Shown here piece by piece: positions 48,355-58,739 of a stretch of 64,000 bases of DNA. Both the position numbers and the translations under genes were made by a program. The notes under the pieces were generated by a model. The model was not told where the DNA came from and ran no database searches. It worked only from the letters and a program-made list of their open reading frames with translations. Positions within the stretch are counted from its first letter, which is position 1. Each line of letters opens with the position of its first letter. Source of the stretch: Lunularia cruciata (Eukaryota > Streptophyta > Marchantiopsida > Lunulariales > Lunulariaceae); NCBI GenBank assembly GCA_948567375.1, contig OX419757.1, forward strand, positions 29,388,001 to 29,452,000, written 5' to 3'.

Positions 48355-48828
48355 CTAATCTTGAGAACTAGCTGATGAAAGTGGTAGTATTTCTGTAGCT
48401 GTACTAAGACTCTCTCCAAGATCCTTCACCAAAGTTTCTAAAAGTGATTTTACTCCACTACACTCATGTCTTTTTGGAAGTCCTTCAACTCCACAAACCT
48501 CACACAACTCCTTGGTCTTAGATCTTCTCCCTCCCAATCTTGGTGAAGAAGGTCCAACATGCAAACCCAAGTCAAGTAAGCCTCTCCTGTCCCTCAATCT
48601 CTTGCTCTCAAAGGTCAATGGACATGAACTTTCCTTATGTCCCTTCTCTCCACATAGAAAGCACTTAGACTCACTCTTTCCTCCAAGTGGTGTAGGTTTT
48701 TGGATCCTCTCAACACTCTCTTCAAATTCTATTGTAAACTCTCTTTTCCTCAAATCCACCCCTACAATCACCTCAAACCCTTGGGGAACCTTGCATAATC
48801 TCAATTTACACTCTTGATGACCCTCCAT
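48355..48828 (-). CDS. Extra zinc-knuckle ORF upstream of gag (family 1, element C)
   Basis: This open frame of about 157 codons begins MEGHQECKLRLCKVPQGFEV; an in-frame ATG eight codons earlier at 48,852 is possible, but B supports the inner one. It contains a canonical CCHC knuckle CFLCGEKGHKESSC and a second cluster CEVCGVEGLPKRHEC, with basic Arg/Lys stretches between. It lies between primer site and gag, 235 bp before the gag ATG. Extra ORFs upstream of gag are known for Ogre/Tat-type Ty3/gypsy elements, but I cannot say this is homologous. Nucleic-acid binding is inferred from the knuckle. A and B hold broken copies, so the ORF belongs to the family. Confidence 0.6.
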   Translation of the reverse strand: MEGHQECKLRLCKVPQGFEVIVGVDLRKREFTIEFEESVERIQKPTPLGGKSESKCFLCGEKGHKESSCPLTFESKRLRDRRGLLDLGLHVGPSSPRLGGRRSKTKELCEVCGVEGLPKRHECSGVKSLLETLVKDLGESLSTATEILPLSSASSQD

Positions 48829-49476
48829 GTTCCCCAAGATGAATCTAAACACTCAAACATGCTTTTTGTTGATCTCAAACTTCTCATGCATGAGATCTCC
48901 ACTCTGCAGAATTGACCCTTCCTCACAATGTCACTCAAATCTCTCAACCAATATGTCACAGTCCTCTGAAATTTTCCACACTTGATCACAACTCCAAGGT
49001 GTTCTTCCATGCAAAATTTCAGATCTTTTCATCAAGCCATTTGGCCTAGACACCTTTCTATTCAGCACCCATATTTCAGATTTGGTCTGAAAACCACCCC
49101 ACTCACTTCAAAAACTCATAACGCCCTGCGCAAAAACGATCTCTCTCTAATTTTTGTGGCAGTAGGTAGGATACAATGCACTGAATTTTCTTGGAAATTT
49201 TCAGGACAATTCACTAAAAATTGAAGAAATGGCAGACTCTGTACAATTTTCCAGAGAGCATGCAGTTGCGGAAGCACTTTACCCTATCAACTTTCAAAAA
49301 TTCTAGCCCAGTGCGCGTAGAAGCTCTCTCAATAATTTCAAATGTGCTAACTAAAAGAGAACCCAAGCTATCATGTGTAGAAATCTCAAGTCCAGATCTC
49401 AAACTTGAGATTTTGCGCAAAATCACCTTAATCCCCAAAATCTGCAATCCACCTCACACAATCTCTCCAATTCCTC

Positions 49477-49647
49477 TCATGTGTACAAGATGTACAAAAT
49501 CACCTCAAAGACATCATAATGAACTACAGGGTATACAAATGGATCTTGGTTCTCTAACATAAGTTCAGCCCTCTCCTCTCCTAATGTTCTCTCCAAGTGA
49601 GCTCTCATAGCCTCCTTCTGCCTAATGTAGAATTGGACGCGGAACAT
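49477..49647 (-). CDS. Small conserved ORF 1 of family 1 (56 codons), element C copy
   Basis: This starts MFRVQFYIRQKEAMRAHLER, ends VILYILYT and stops at TGA 49,477-49,479. Length and stop match the B copy exactly (32,432-32,602). It begins about 20 bp after the primer site. No motif is recognised and function is unknown. Confidence 0.4.
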   Translation of the reverse strand: MFRVQFYIRQKEAMRAHLERTLGEERAELMLENQDPFVYPVVHYDVFEVILYILYT

Positions 49648-49665
49648 TATCTTGCCTTCTAGAGA

Positions 49666-49684
49666 GGTCCCGGCAACGGAACCA
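49666..49684 (-). promoter_or_regulatory. Primer binding site of element C
   Basis: The minus strand reads TGGTTCCGTTGCCGGGACC, three bases from the 5' LTR. It is the best-preserved copy of the family 1 primer site. The middle (CCGTTGCCGGG) matches the complement of plant tRNA-Asp; the two bases after TGG differ, so the true primer may be another tRNA. Confidence 0.7.
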
Positions 49685-49687
49685 AAA

Positions 49688-50364
49688 TGTGAGCCGGCCT
49701 GTCTCTCACTCAGGATGAACCTCTAATGGCTATTATGGTAGCGCACCATGGACTAAGAAGGCAAGGAACCCCAACTCCATCATACTCCTCCAAGGCTAAC
49801 ACTCCAAGACTCAAGACATTGCTCACTAGAGAACTCAATGAGAGAGATAGTTGCAAATGAAAGGATGATGAGTACCTCCTCACCCCTTGTTTATATACTT
49901 GTGAAATAGTTATGTACCAAAGTTACTAATTACCGTAGTAACTCAAGTTACTAGACTAAAAGTCAAGTAAAGTCAAAAAGTAGAAAGGAATATCCATTCA
50001 CATGGGCATATTCCCCTTATCTTGACCCAACCACTAAAGCAAGGATTCCTTCACATGGGCTATCCTTGGACTAAAGAAGAATCCAAAACAAAAAGGCTTG
50101 CGGGCCCAAGAGTTCTCAACTCTTTCCCCAAAGCCAAACACTTAGGAATAATACCAAGTCAACACACTAAAATCCAAAATAGTGGTGCTCATCTTTTCTA
50201 CTTCCTCTAAAGTAAGGTCCCATCTATCTTAGCTATAACTAACTTTAGCTAACCATGACTAATATAGAACCATCCTTTATCTCTATATAAATAATATCTC
50301 TTAAGTACTTGTAATACCAAGCTAAATATCACAATACCACACACATGCACAAATGGGTGTTACA
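49688..50364 (-). repeat. 5' LTR of element C (family 1)
   Basis: 677 bp on the minus strand, ending (plus text) GGGTGTTACA at 50,364 and followed by the GGTC target duplication. A TATA-like TATATAAA (minus strand) lies at 49,890-49,897. It retains 13 bp missing from the 3' LTR. Confidence 0.93.
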
Positions 50365-51382
50365 GGTCATGGATAGGATCCTAGCTGGATTGGATTTTTC
50401 TTGGTGCTATATTGATGACATTTTGGTTTATAACACTATTATGGAGGAGCATGAGAGACAATTGTTGGAGGTGTTTGAGAGGTTGAGATCTCATGGACTC
50501 AAATTACATCCTATGAAGTCTAGGTTCTTCCATGAGCAGGTTAAATATTTGGGTCACCCCGGAGGACTTGGTGTTTAGTAGACCAAGGTGGAGGCTGTTG
50601 CACGTATTTCTTGACCTATGGATGTGAGCAGAGTAAGAGCATTCCTTGGATTGGCAACTTCTATTACTACTATATTAGAGGATTTAGTGCCACTGCCAAG
50701 GCCTTGACCAAGCTGACCAAGCTTACACATGAGTGGTGTTAGGGAGATGAGTAGGAGAGAGCTTTTGTAGAGCTCAAGGAGAGGTTGACATCTGCTCCTA
50801 TTTTGAGGAGACCGATCAGAGGACAACCATTTCAGGTTTCACACTAATTGGAGTATATTGGAGCTTGGAGCAATGCTTACCCAACATGATGATGAGGGGA
50901 AGGAGTTTGTGGTGGCCTATGCTAGTTTCTCCAACAATTCAGCAGAGGCAAAGTATAGTTCATATGAGGGAGAGTGCTTGGCAGCAGTTTGGGCAGTAGC
51001 ACAGTTTTGATGTTACCTATTTGGCAAACCCTTCACTCTCATCATTGATCATCAACCACTGAAGTGGTTGATGGAGTCCGATAAGCTTTTAGTGAAGCTT
51101 GCACGATGTGCTTTGACTTACAAGAGTATGATTTCACGATTATTCACATACTTGGAGTGGTGAACAATGATGCAGATGGGTTGAGTAGAAACCCATGTCC
51201 TAGCCAGCAAGATCAGACCAGAGCACGTTGGCATGGTGAGATAGATGAGGAGATGGTGCCATGCTTGCATGCATCTGCCTTTCTTTGTATATTTTCTGAA
51301 GCTTTGGTGGTATCTCTCTCAATGCATACAAGAGGAGTTATTGAGGTCATATGTCTGGAGAATGGAGATAGTGGTATAGTTT
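50365..51382 (+). pseudogene. Element D continued: RT end and RNase H
   Basis: The second tandem RT copy resumes here (VMDRILAGLDFSWCYIDDIL, 50,365-50,580). After a broken connection, RNase H is clear: TNWSILELGAMLTQHD, then FVVAYASFS, YSSYEGECLAAVWAV and LIIDHQPLKWLMESDK at about 50,850-51,090. The first RNase H Asp is Asn. The RNase H-integrase linker (FSEALVVSLSMHTRG) runs into the solo LTR at 51,383. Confidence 0.82.
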
Positions 51383-52070
51383 TGTAACACCCATTTGTGC
51401 ATGTGTGTGGTATTGTGATATTAAGCTTGGTATAACAAATACTTGAGAGATATTATCTATATAGAGATGAAGGATGGATCTATATTTGTCATGATTAGCT
51501 AAAGTTAATTGTAGATAAGATAGTGGGGACCTTACTTTAAAGGAAGTGGAAAAGATGAGCACCACTATTCTAGATTCTAGTGTGTTGACTTGGTATTATT
51601 CTTAGGTGTTTGGCTTTGAAGAAAGAGTTGAGAACTCTTGGGCCCGCAAGCCTTTTTTTTGGATTCTTCTATAATCCAAAGATAGTACATGTGAAAGAAT
51701 CCTTGACTTAGTGGTTGGGTCAAGATAAGATCACATGCTTAGTGGAATATGCCCATGTGGATGGATATTCCTCTATACCTTTTGACTTCACTTGACTTTT
51801 AGCCTAGTAACTTGAGTTACTCTAGTAATTAGTAACTTTGGTGCGTAACTATTTCACAAATATAGAAACAAGGGGTGAGGAGGTACTCATCATCCTTTCA
51901 TTTGTAACTATCTCTCTCATTGAGTTCTCTAGTGAGCAATGTCTTGAGTCTTCGAGTGTTAGCCTTGGAAGAGTATGATGGAGTTGGGGTTCTTTGCTTT
52001 CTTAGTCCATGGTGCGCTACCATAATAGCCATCAGAAGTTCATCCAAAGTGAGAGGCAAGTCGGCTCACA
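51383..52070 (+). repeat. Family 1 solo LTR inside element D
   Basis: This 688-bp segment, TGTAACACCC to TCGGCTCACA, aligns end to end with the LTRs of B and C. No internal family 1 sequence adjoins it, and family 2 coding sequence continues on both sides. It is therefore a solo LTR left by recombination between the two LTRs of a former insertion. Only a three-base TTT is shared by the flanks, so the target duplication is not clear. Confidence 0.88.
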
Positions 52071-53100
52071 TTTCAGCAAGACATTCATGATGATATCCTA
52101 GTGATAGACTATCTTTGCATTGGTGTTGTGGGTGGCACAATTGGGGCCAAGGGGAGAGACAATGTCCTTCAGCAAGCCAAGCAGTTCAGATTGGAGGGCA
52201 GACACCTTTTGCATGTATGGGAGGATGGTAGAGTGAGAGTAATACCAATTCCATCTCAAAGACTACAATTGGTCTGATATGCTCATGAGGAGCTAGAGCT
52301 AGGAGATTTTGGAGTAAAGCATACATATAGCTTACTCTAGAGTCATTATTGGTGGCACAGTATGTGGACCAATGTAGAGCAGTTTGTTGCCAGATGTGTG
52401 GTTTGTGACCAAGTTAGAGCATCATTCAATTACACCCATTACCTATCATGGGATTGGGTTACCATTGGAGTTTGGACTTTGTTGGACCTTTACTATTGAA
52501 TATGAGAATCATCGGTACATTTTGGTGATGGTGGAGCACTTCTCCAAGTGGATTGAGTTGGTGGCACTTCCTAACATGTCTAATGAAGGGACGGCTTATT
52601 TGTTCCTGGATTGAGTTCTCAGTCATTTTGGCGCACCAATTGAGGTTTTGATTGATCAAGGTACAAAGTTCTTAAGGGAGTTTCAGGTCTTGTGTGATAA
52701 GGCTTTGATTGATCATTTTACTACCACCTAAGATCACCCTGAGGCAAATGGCTTAGCAAAGAGAGTGGTTCAAATAGTGAAGAGAGGATTGCAAAAGTAT
52801 GGTTTGCAAAGAGGCCACTTGGGAGATTAGAATCTCAAGTTACCTTGGTTGGCCATGGGCTATCAATTCAGCTGGCAAGCCTCCTTAGCATCCTTCTCCT
52901 CTTACTTCTACTCTATGGACAAGATCTAGATTTACCTGCAGCCATTTGTTGAGATGCTACTTTAGTCTTTGACTTGGATGATCTAGATGTATGGGTTGAG
53001 TGCATGTTCTCAATGGGCAAAGATCTTTTGGAGAGTGATGCCAATGGTCTTTGAGAATTTAGTGATTGCTCAGCATAGAGATACCTTACGTTATGCTACT
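52071..53100 (+). pseudogene. Element D integrase
   Basis: The HHCC zinc region is present (HEELELGDFGVKHTYS, HYWW, then FVARCVVCDQVRA) at about 52,285-52,430. The core has NHRYILVMVEHFSKWIELVA and FGAPIEVLIDQGTKFL with the second Asp. The last catalytic position lies in HPEANGLAKRVVQIVKRG, where Lys replaces the expected Glu. Stops interrupt it, for example TGA near 52,613. The segment after the core (LPWLAMGYQFSWQASLASFS) follows the usual order and leads towards the PHD finger. Confidence 0.85.
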
Positions 53101-53297
53101 ATTTGAGGAGGAGGTAATAGACCCTCAATCCGTTGATTTCATCCAAGTCACTATGTATATCTATAGTAGATAACACCAACAACACTTGATGTTTCTACAA
53201 TCCGCACTATCTTGCAAGTGCATAAGGTTTTGTCATTTGGAGTCCATCTAGTGCATTTGTGTTGGAAGGACATGATGGTGTTGTTTAGAAGAATCAT

Positions 53298-53528
53298 GTG
53301 CACAATTGTGCACCAAACTACCTCCTAAACATTGATGGTACCATGGACCCAAGCTTGGCACTTATACGGGGAAGCTTGAGGTGTATGTTATGTGGCTCTT
53401 TTGGTGGAGCTGCTACTATGTTAGTGTGTGATAGTTGTTTGAGAGGATGGCATATGGTATGTAGGACTCCTCTCCTCATGGTGGTTCCTCATGACAATGG
53501 TTATATCCTTGATGTACTTGACCTATAG
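53298..53528 (+). pseudogene. PHD-finger domain at the end of element D pol
   Basis: A 76-codon open frame carries a Cys4-His-Cys arrangement with PHD spacing: C29-x2-C32-x11-C44-x2-C47-x4-H52-x2-C55. The local sequences LRCMLC, MLVCDSCLRGWHMVC and the following TPLLMVVP are the classical PHD signature. The last Trp and Cys pair are missing (DNGYILDVLDL then stop), so the fold is probably damaged. It lies 200-400 bp after the integrase core, 160 bp before the polypurine tract, and in the element's coding orientation. It is therefore most simply the C-terminal module of pol. PHD fingers bind histone H3 tails; a role in targeting integration, like a chromodomain, is inference. Confidence 0.75.
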
Positions 53529-53691
53529 CTAGTTCATCCTTTATATGGTATAGATTGCAGACAAGCGACTAACAAATGGGGCTCGATAGTACCCAACCTC
53601 TTGATCTTTGCCCATCATAGGGTATACCATATACTTGGAATAGATGGCTATCTAGAGTTAGAGGGACCTAACCGCCAGCTAAGGGGGTAAT
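53529..53691 (+). promoter_or_regulatory. Element D 3' untranslated end with polypurine tract
   Basis: This is the sequence between the PHD frame and the 3' LTR. The polypurine tract is TAAGGGGGTAA at about 53,680-53,690, directly before the LTR start TGTAGCACTT. Confidence 0.65.
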
Positions 53692-54248
53692 TGTAGCACT
53701 TTAGAGTCTATGTACAACTTATGTGTGAGGCATGTGTCTATAGTGTATGATGTTGACAATGCTATATGTTGTGTAGCGATGTACATATGCATGATAGTTT
53801 ATCACGCCATTTGTGGTGTTACATCTAGATTACTTGGACACTAGAGTAGCAATGATAGTAGTTAGAGGTATTTTGATAGTTACCCATAAACTACTTGCCG
53901 TTGGTCAGATTTTGTGTTTTGGGTATTGACTACATAGTGGGTCCCACTATCACTTGCACAATTTGCACTATCAAGTGTGTTGTCAGCAAGACCGTTGGTA
54001 TGAGACCTAGGTTGAAATCAGGAGTATACCCTAGGAGTGAAACTCAAGAGAACTCACTTCTTTGTTGTTGAGCCTTTGAGTTCCTGGCTAGAGTGGATAG
54101 AAAGCTGGCGAGAGTCACTTGGAGTCTCTTAGCTAGAGTGAGTGTTGCTTGATTATAATCAGTGCACAATTGTTTGCAAATCATTGAGTGACAGGTCAAG
54201 TACTGATCTGATTGAGTGTGATTCAAGTTGTGTAATCAAACTGATTAT
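53692..54248 (+). repeat. 3' LTR of element D (family 2)
   Basis: 557 bp, beginning TGTAGCACTTTAGAGTCTAT and ending near CAAACTGATTAT (the family end appears to be CTGATTACA from the copies ending at 62,033 and 57,609). Internal blocks recur at 61,570-62,033 and, inverted, at 28,738-28,909 and 57,127-57,845. Confidence 0.85.
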
Positions 54249-54352
54249 TGTAGCACTTTAGAGTCTATGTATGACTTATGTATGAGGCATGTGTCTATAG
54301 TGTATGATGTTGACAACAATGTATGTTGTATAGCAATGTATATATGCACAAC
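54249..54352 (+). repeat. Second, truncated family 2 LTR start in tandem
   Basis: TGTAGCACTTTAGAGTCTAT recurs immediately after the first LTR and stays similar for about 100 bp before diverging. The two LTR copies are head to tail with no internal sequence between them. Confidence 0.75.
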
Positions 54353-54599
54353 AATGCATACTTCCTCTTGTGAATACTACCAAGCAATAAGTGTGATATC
54401 CAAGATGACTAAGTAATAGACTTTGGATGCTCATCCTTACACTAGTCTCCTGATGGTACAAAGGCTCCACTCTACATGCACCAACTTATCCGCATGTTTT
54501 TGTAATATCTACTCAAAACTCCACAATGGAACATCCAAGGTGGATAGAACAATCTCACTCATACTCTAAATTTGAGTGATCTCCTTTGGTATTGAGGAT

Positions 54600-56140
54600 C
54601 CTCCACATGGGAATTCCCCTCCAATAAGTCACTAGGCCAAGTAATAGAACTACTAAAAGCTAAAATTGATATCATGGTCCATGACTGTAGTGAGCCAAGA
54701 TTGCCGCTACTAAAGTGCACCAATAGGCAACGTATATATCCCTCACATGACTACTAAATTTGCCTATAGGAAGTTGCCTCTTCCCAATAGTCAATATTAA
54801 ATATGGTATAACACTAATCCACCAAATAGCACATCATATGACTTTGCTAATATTGCAATGGCTTGAACTCTCACCATGGAGCTATCAATTGGATGATCTG
54901 ATTGAATCTAAGCAATGAGCTCCCAACATGGGATGTATTGTGTAGAACCATCCCTAGAGATGTTTGGATCTAAAATGTACATCTCTCTACATTGGTCTTC
55001 TAGAGTCTAATAAGACCCTTTTGTGATGTATAGACCTTCCTTGAAGGTCACACCAAATTGAAACTTTGGTTTTCTAACATAACAACTCCAAGTGTGACCC
55101 AAGCTTGCTCAAAGGCAAGTCTAGTTGGTAACTCCTCCAACCTAGTTGTTTTTGCTTGCCATAACCATTAGTAGCTAAATGGATCGCATGCTCCTCAACC
55201 AAGTCAGCTCCATTATCAACCACCTTTGCTCTAGAAGCAAGAACTAGATCATCCATATGCTCATAAAGTATGGCAAACAACTAGAACATTGGAGTTGGAT
55301 CAACTCTCAATGTAAATATGTTATTGGTTGAGAACAAAGGGAAGAACATAATCAATTGAGTCACACTCAACATTGTGCTAGATTCAATCTATGTAGTAGT
55401 AGATGGTTGACTAGTAACTATTTCACCATGCACTCTATCACCACCTACCATACCTACACTAGGAAGTCTGAGAGCCATGGATGTTGATTATAGTGCCTCA
55501 AAGAGTGTGAAAGACTAGGGAAGTCTAACTTGTCTTCCTCTCTAACCAACCTCTCCTCTTTATGAGTCCAACTCCACTAATGTTCATGTAGGATCTAGAG
55601 CATGTACTACACTCTTATTCATTATGATAGATGCATCTACTTGTGTTTCTCCACACATAAAGTCCAAGACATCTATCACCAACATAAGAAGTGGAAGCCT
55701 TGGTATTTGAATCTTATCTCCTCAGAGTTATGTCCATGCTAGCCAATCTCTACTCCAATTGCTCAATCTGAGTAGCCATGGCTATATTAGAAGCAATGGT
55801 AGTTACTAGGCCCCTACCAAGTGTAGATCTTCTACCACCAACTTTACCACCTTGTCTTCCATGACCTAGAGCTCCTCTGCAACCCACCATAGTAGCCCTA
55901 CCACATTGTAACTTTGGGGGGAGGTCAAAGCCTTGCTCACTAATGTGACCAGATTTGTGGTAATGGTTACACTATCTCTATGTTGGCTACGATGTACCAA
56001 ATTTTTAGGTCCATTGCCCTAGGTGCACTCTCTCTTGTGGTGAGTTTCACCACAAATCCAACAAGCAACACCACCACTCATTAGCTATTTCTGATCCAAA
56101 AGTGAAGGTAGGGTCTACAAGCACTAGGCCCAAATGCCAA
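54600..56140 (-). pseudogene. Element G (family 2): gag and protease fragment
   Basis: Minus-strand translation matches element D. At 55,074-55,280 the frame reads MFAILYEHMDDLVLASRAKV then VVDNGADLVEEHAIHLATNG, comparable to D near 30,900-31,010. The knuckle region near 55,960-56,070 gives CWICGETHHKREC, with all Cys and His positions intact, unlike D. The copy stops near 54,600 without RT. Stops are frequent. Confidence 0.7.
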
Positions 56141-57126
56141 ATGGCATTTGTTATTTGATATAATAGGAGTGTATATCTACTCCTATGCTACTAGGATGAC
56201 TAAGGATGGTATCAAACTACCTCTCCTAGCCAAAGCTATATGAGTATATATGTTAGGCTACCAATCATTATGACAACAAATGAGGGTGGACCACTTGGCT
56301 AGGGCACCAATCTTGGAACCAAAGATGTGGGATTCAAATTTTGTTATGCATAATCCTAAAGAGTGGGTAGATTTTGCCAAAAATTTACCAAAAACTCAAC
56401 TAAACTAACTAGCCTCATACCAACAAGCTAGGCCTTTGTAACCTCTTTAGCCCATAGCTCTATGCCTTAAAGCCTCTAAATGCCCAAATAAGGTCTTTCT
56501 TCTTGCAAATTTCAACCTTCACCAATTTGGCTAACTTTTGCCAAATTTGACACCTCTAAATTTGACCAACCTCTGCCAACTTGACCTCTAAACCTAGATG
56601 ACCTCCACCAACTTGAACCTCCAATCTAATATAAAAATTGGACAACACTTTTGCATACTATCTGCCACATTGTCAAATTTGCAACAACTAAAACAAGACT
56701 TTTGGACATGATCCATACAACTAAATCATACAATGATCTAAATGCCCAAATGAGGCCTTTCTTCTTGCCAATTTGAACCTTCACCAATTTGGCTAACCTC
56801 TACCAAATTTGACCAACCTACTCCAACTTGACTTCTAAACCTAGCCAACCTCACCTCTAAACCTAGCCAACCTCCATCAACTCAAACCTCCAATTTGATA
56901 GAAATCAACCTCAATTTTGAAAATTTAGGAAACTCTTCTATACACCATCTACTCCATTCTCAAATTTGCAACAACTCAAACAAGAGTTCTGCATACAATC
57001 CACCCAACTGAATTAGACAACGATCAAGTGGCAATGATTGAAGGTACCATCAATTTGCTAGGCTTTGGAATACAACCAATGCCTTAGTTCCCTCACCCAA
57101 TTTCCCCTTGACTCTCATTTCTTTGA
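56141..57126 (-). repeat. Leader of element G with tandem duplications
   Basis: This lies between inverted LTR and gag on the minus strand. A unit of about 262 bp is repeated (starting near 56,478 and 56,740, both with AAATGCCCAAAT). The pattern AACCTAGCCAACCTC is itself repeated near 56,830-56,870. The corresponding leader of element F is at 62,034-62,900. Confidence 0.6.
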
Positions 57127-57845
57127 TGTAATCAATTCACACTTGACTTATATCACACTCAACTTGGATTAGAAATCAATCCTCAGCTCAATGGTTTGCC
57201 AACAACGGGCCTTAATTACAATAAATCACACTCACTCTAGCTAAGAGACTCCAAGTTATACTTACTAGTTTTTATCCACCATAGCCAAGAGCTCAAAAGC
57301 TCAACATCAAGGAAATGAGCTCTCCAAAGTTGCACTTCAAAGGTGTTCCTCTCTTCTTGACTTGGATCTATAATTTGATAGAAATTGACCTCAATTTTGA
57401 GAAGATTGTGCAACACTTCTGCACACCATTTGCCCCACTATCAAATTTAGCAACAACTTGAACAAGACTTCCATACACAATCCATACAATTGAATCAGAC
57501 AATGATAAGGAGATAACAATTGAAGGTACCATCAATTTGCCAAGCTTAGAGATACCATCAACATATTAGTTCTTGCATCCAATTTCCCCTTGACTCTCAC
57601 TTCTTTGATGTAATCAGTTCACACTCGACTCAAATTACACCCAACTCAAATTACACTCAACTTGGATTAGAAATAAATCCTTAGCTCAATGATTTGCCAA
57701 CAATAGGTCCTAATTACAATCAAGCCACATCCACTCTAGCTAAGAGACTCCATGTGACACTTGTCAACCTCTATCCACCATATCCAAGAGTTCAAATGCT
57801 CAACATTAAAGAAATGAGCTCTCTAGAGTTGCACTTTAAAGTTAT
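57127..57845 (-). repeat. Two tandem inverted family 2 LTR ends
   Basis: The minus strand carries the LTR 3' end twice: one ends at 57,127 and one at 57,609, 482 bp apart. Each is followed by the same leader start (ATCAAAGAAGTGAGAGTCAAGG type). The repeat unit thus combines LTR end and leader, and also repeats an AATTTGATAGAAAT block at 56,892 and 57,372. This indicates a tandem duplication over the LTR-leader junction. Confidence 0.7.
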
Positions 57846-58739
57846 ACCCTCTTTCCAATTTGGATCTCCAACCTTAATGGCACCATTTACGGCACATCTA
57901 ACAATGTTGCAAATATCATGACAAACATATTACACCTAGTATATAAAGAATAACCATTTCTAATTTGTTTATTGCATGGCACTCTAGCTAGGTCTATGTA
58001 AAGCTAAAGGCGGAGTCTAAGTCTATGGTATACAAACTTAGGTGTGCATCACTTATTATAGTAAATATAGGCAATATACACATTTAAATATGCTTCTTAT
58101 ACAAGCAACTCGGTAACTATGGAAGAAAAATATATAGTTTTAATACATTTGTGTCTTTAATTTAGTTCAAACTATAAATTATACTTTCTAAAATATTATA
58201 ATAAAAATGATTGAATAATATTAAAATGTACTATTATAGACAAGTTCTTCTCTAGAAATAGAAGAGGAAATTCAAGAAGGTGAAAAAATACTAGGTTTGA
58301 CTTTATAAAGAAGATTTTGTATAAAGTAAAAATTCTACAAGAGTAGATGTGATGCTATTATCATAAAATAAGGGTAATTAATAAAATAAAAAATTTATGA
58401 AAAATGCATCTATACTATATGTATGCTTCTCATTATTTACTTGTATACAAAGAAAGGTAAATATTGAAGAGTAAAACTGATAAATACTTTAATTTATGAG
58501 TTTCAAGAGTAAATTTATATAAGACTTATACTTCAATTGCCACTATTGATGCAAATTTTCATAATGTGAATATTTCCTATTTAAGGATAAATATTACATA
58601 AGCATGAATTAAAATATCAAATTCATATGGGAAAGTGCACTTTGCTGATAAATGAACATTTATTTTTCACAAGTTAACACATTTATTTCTTCAATATGTA
58701 TGGAGATAATTATGGTTGATATAATATATTGTAGTATGT
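57846..58739. other. AT-rich unassigned DNA with a dispersed repeat
   Basis: No gene was recognised. About 58,370-58,500 matches 28,310-28,440 in the same orientation (shared AAATATTGAAGAGTAAA). The rest is AT-rich. Confidence 0.4.
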
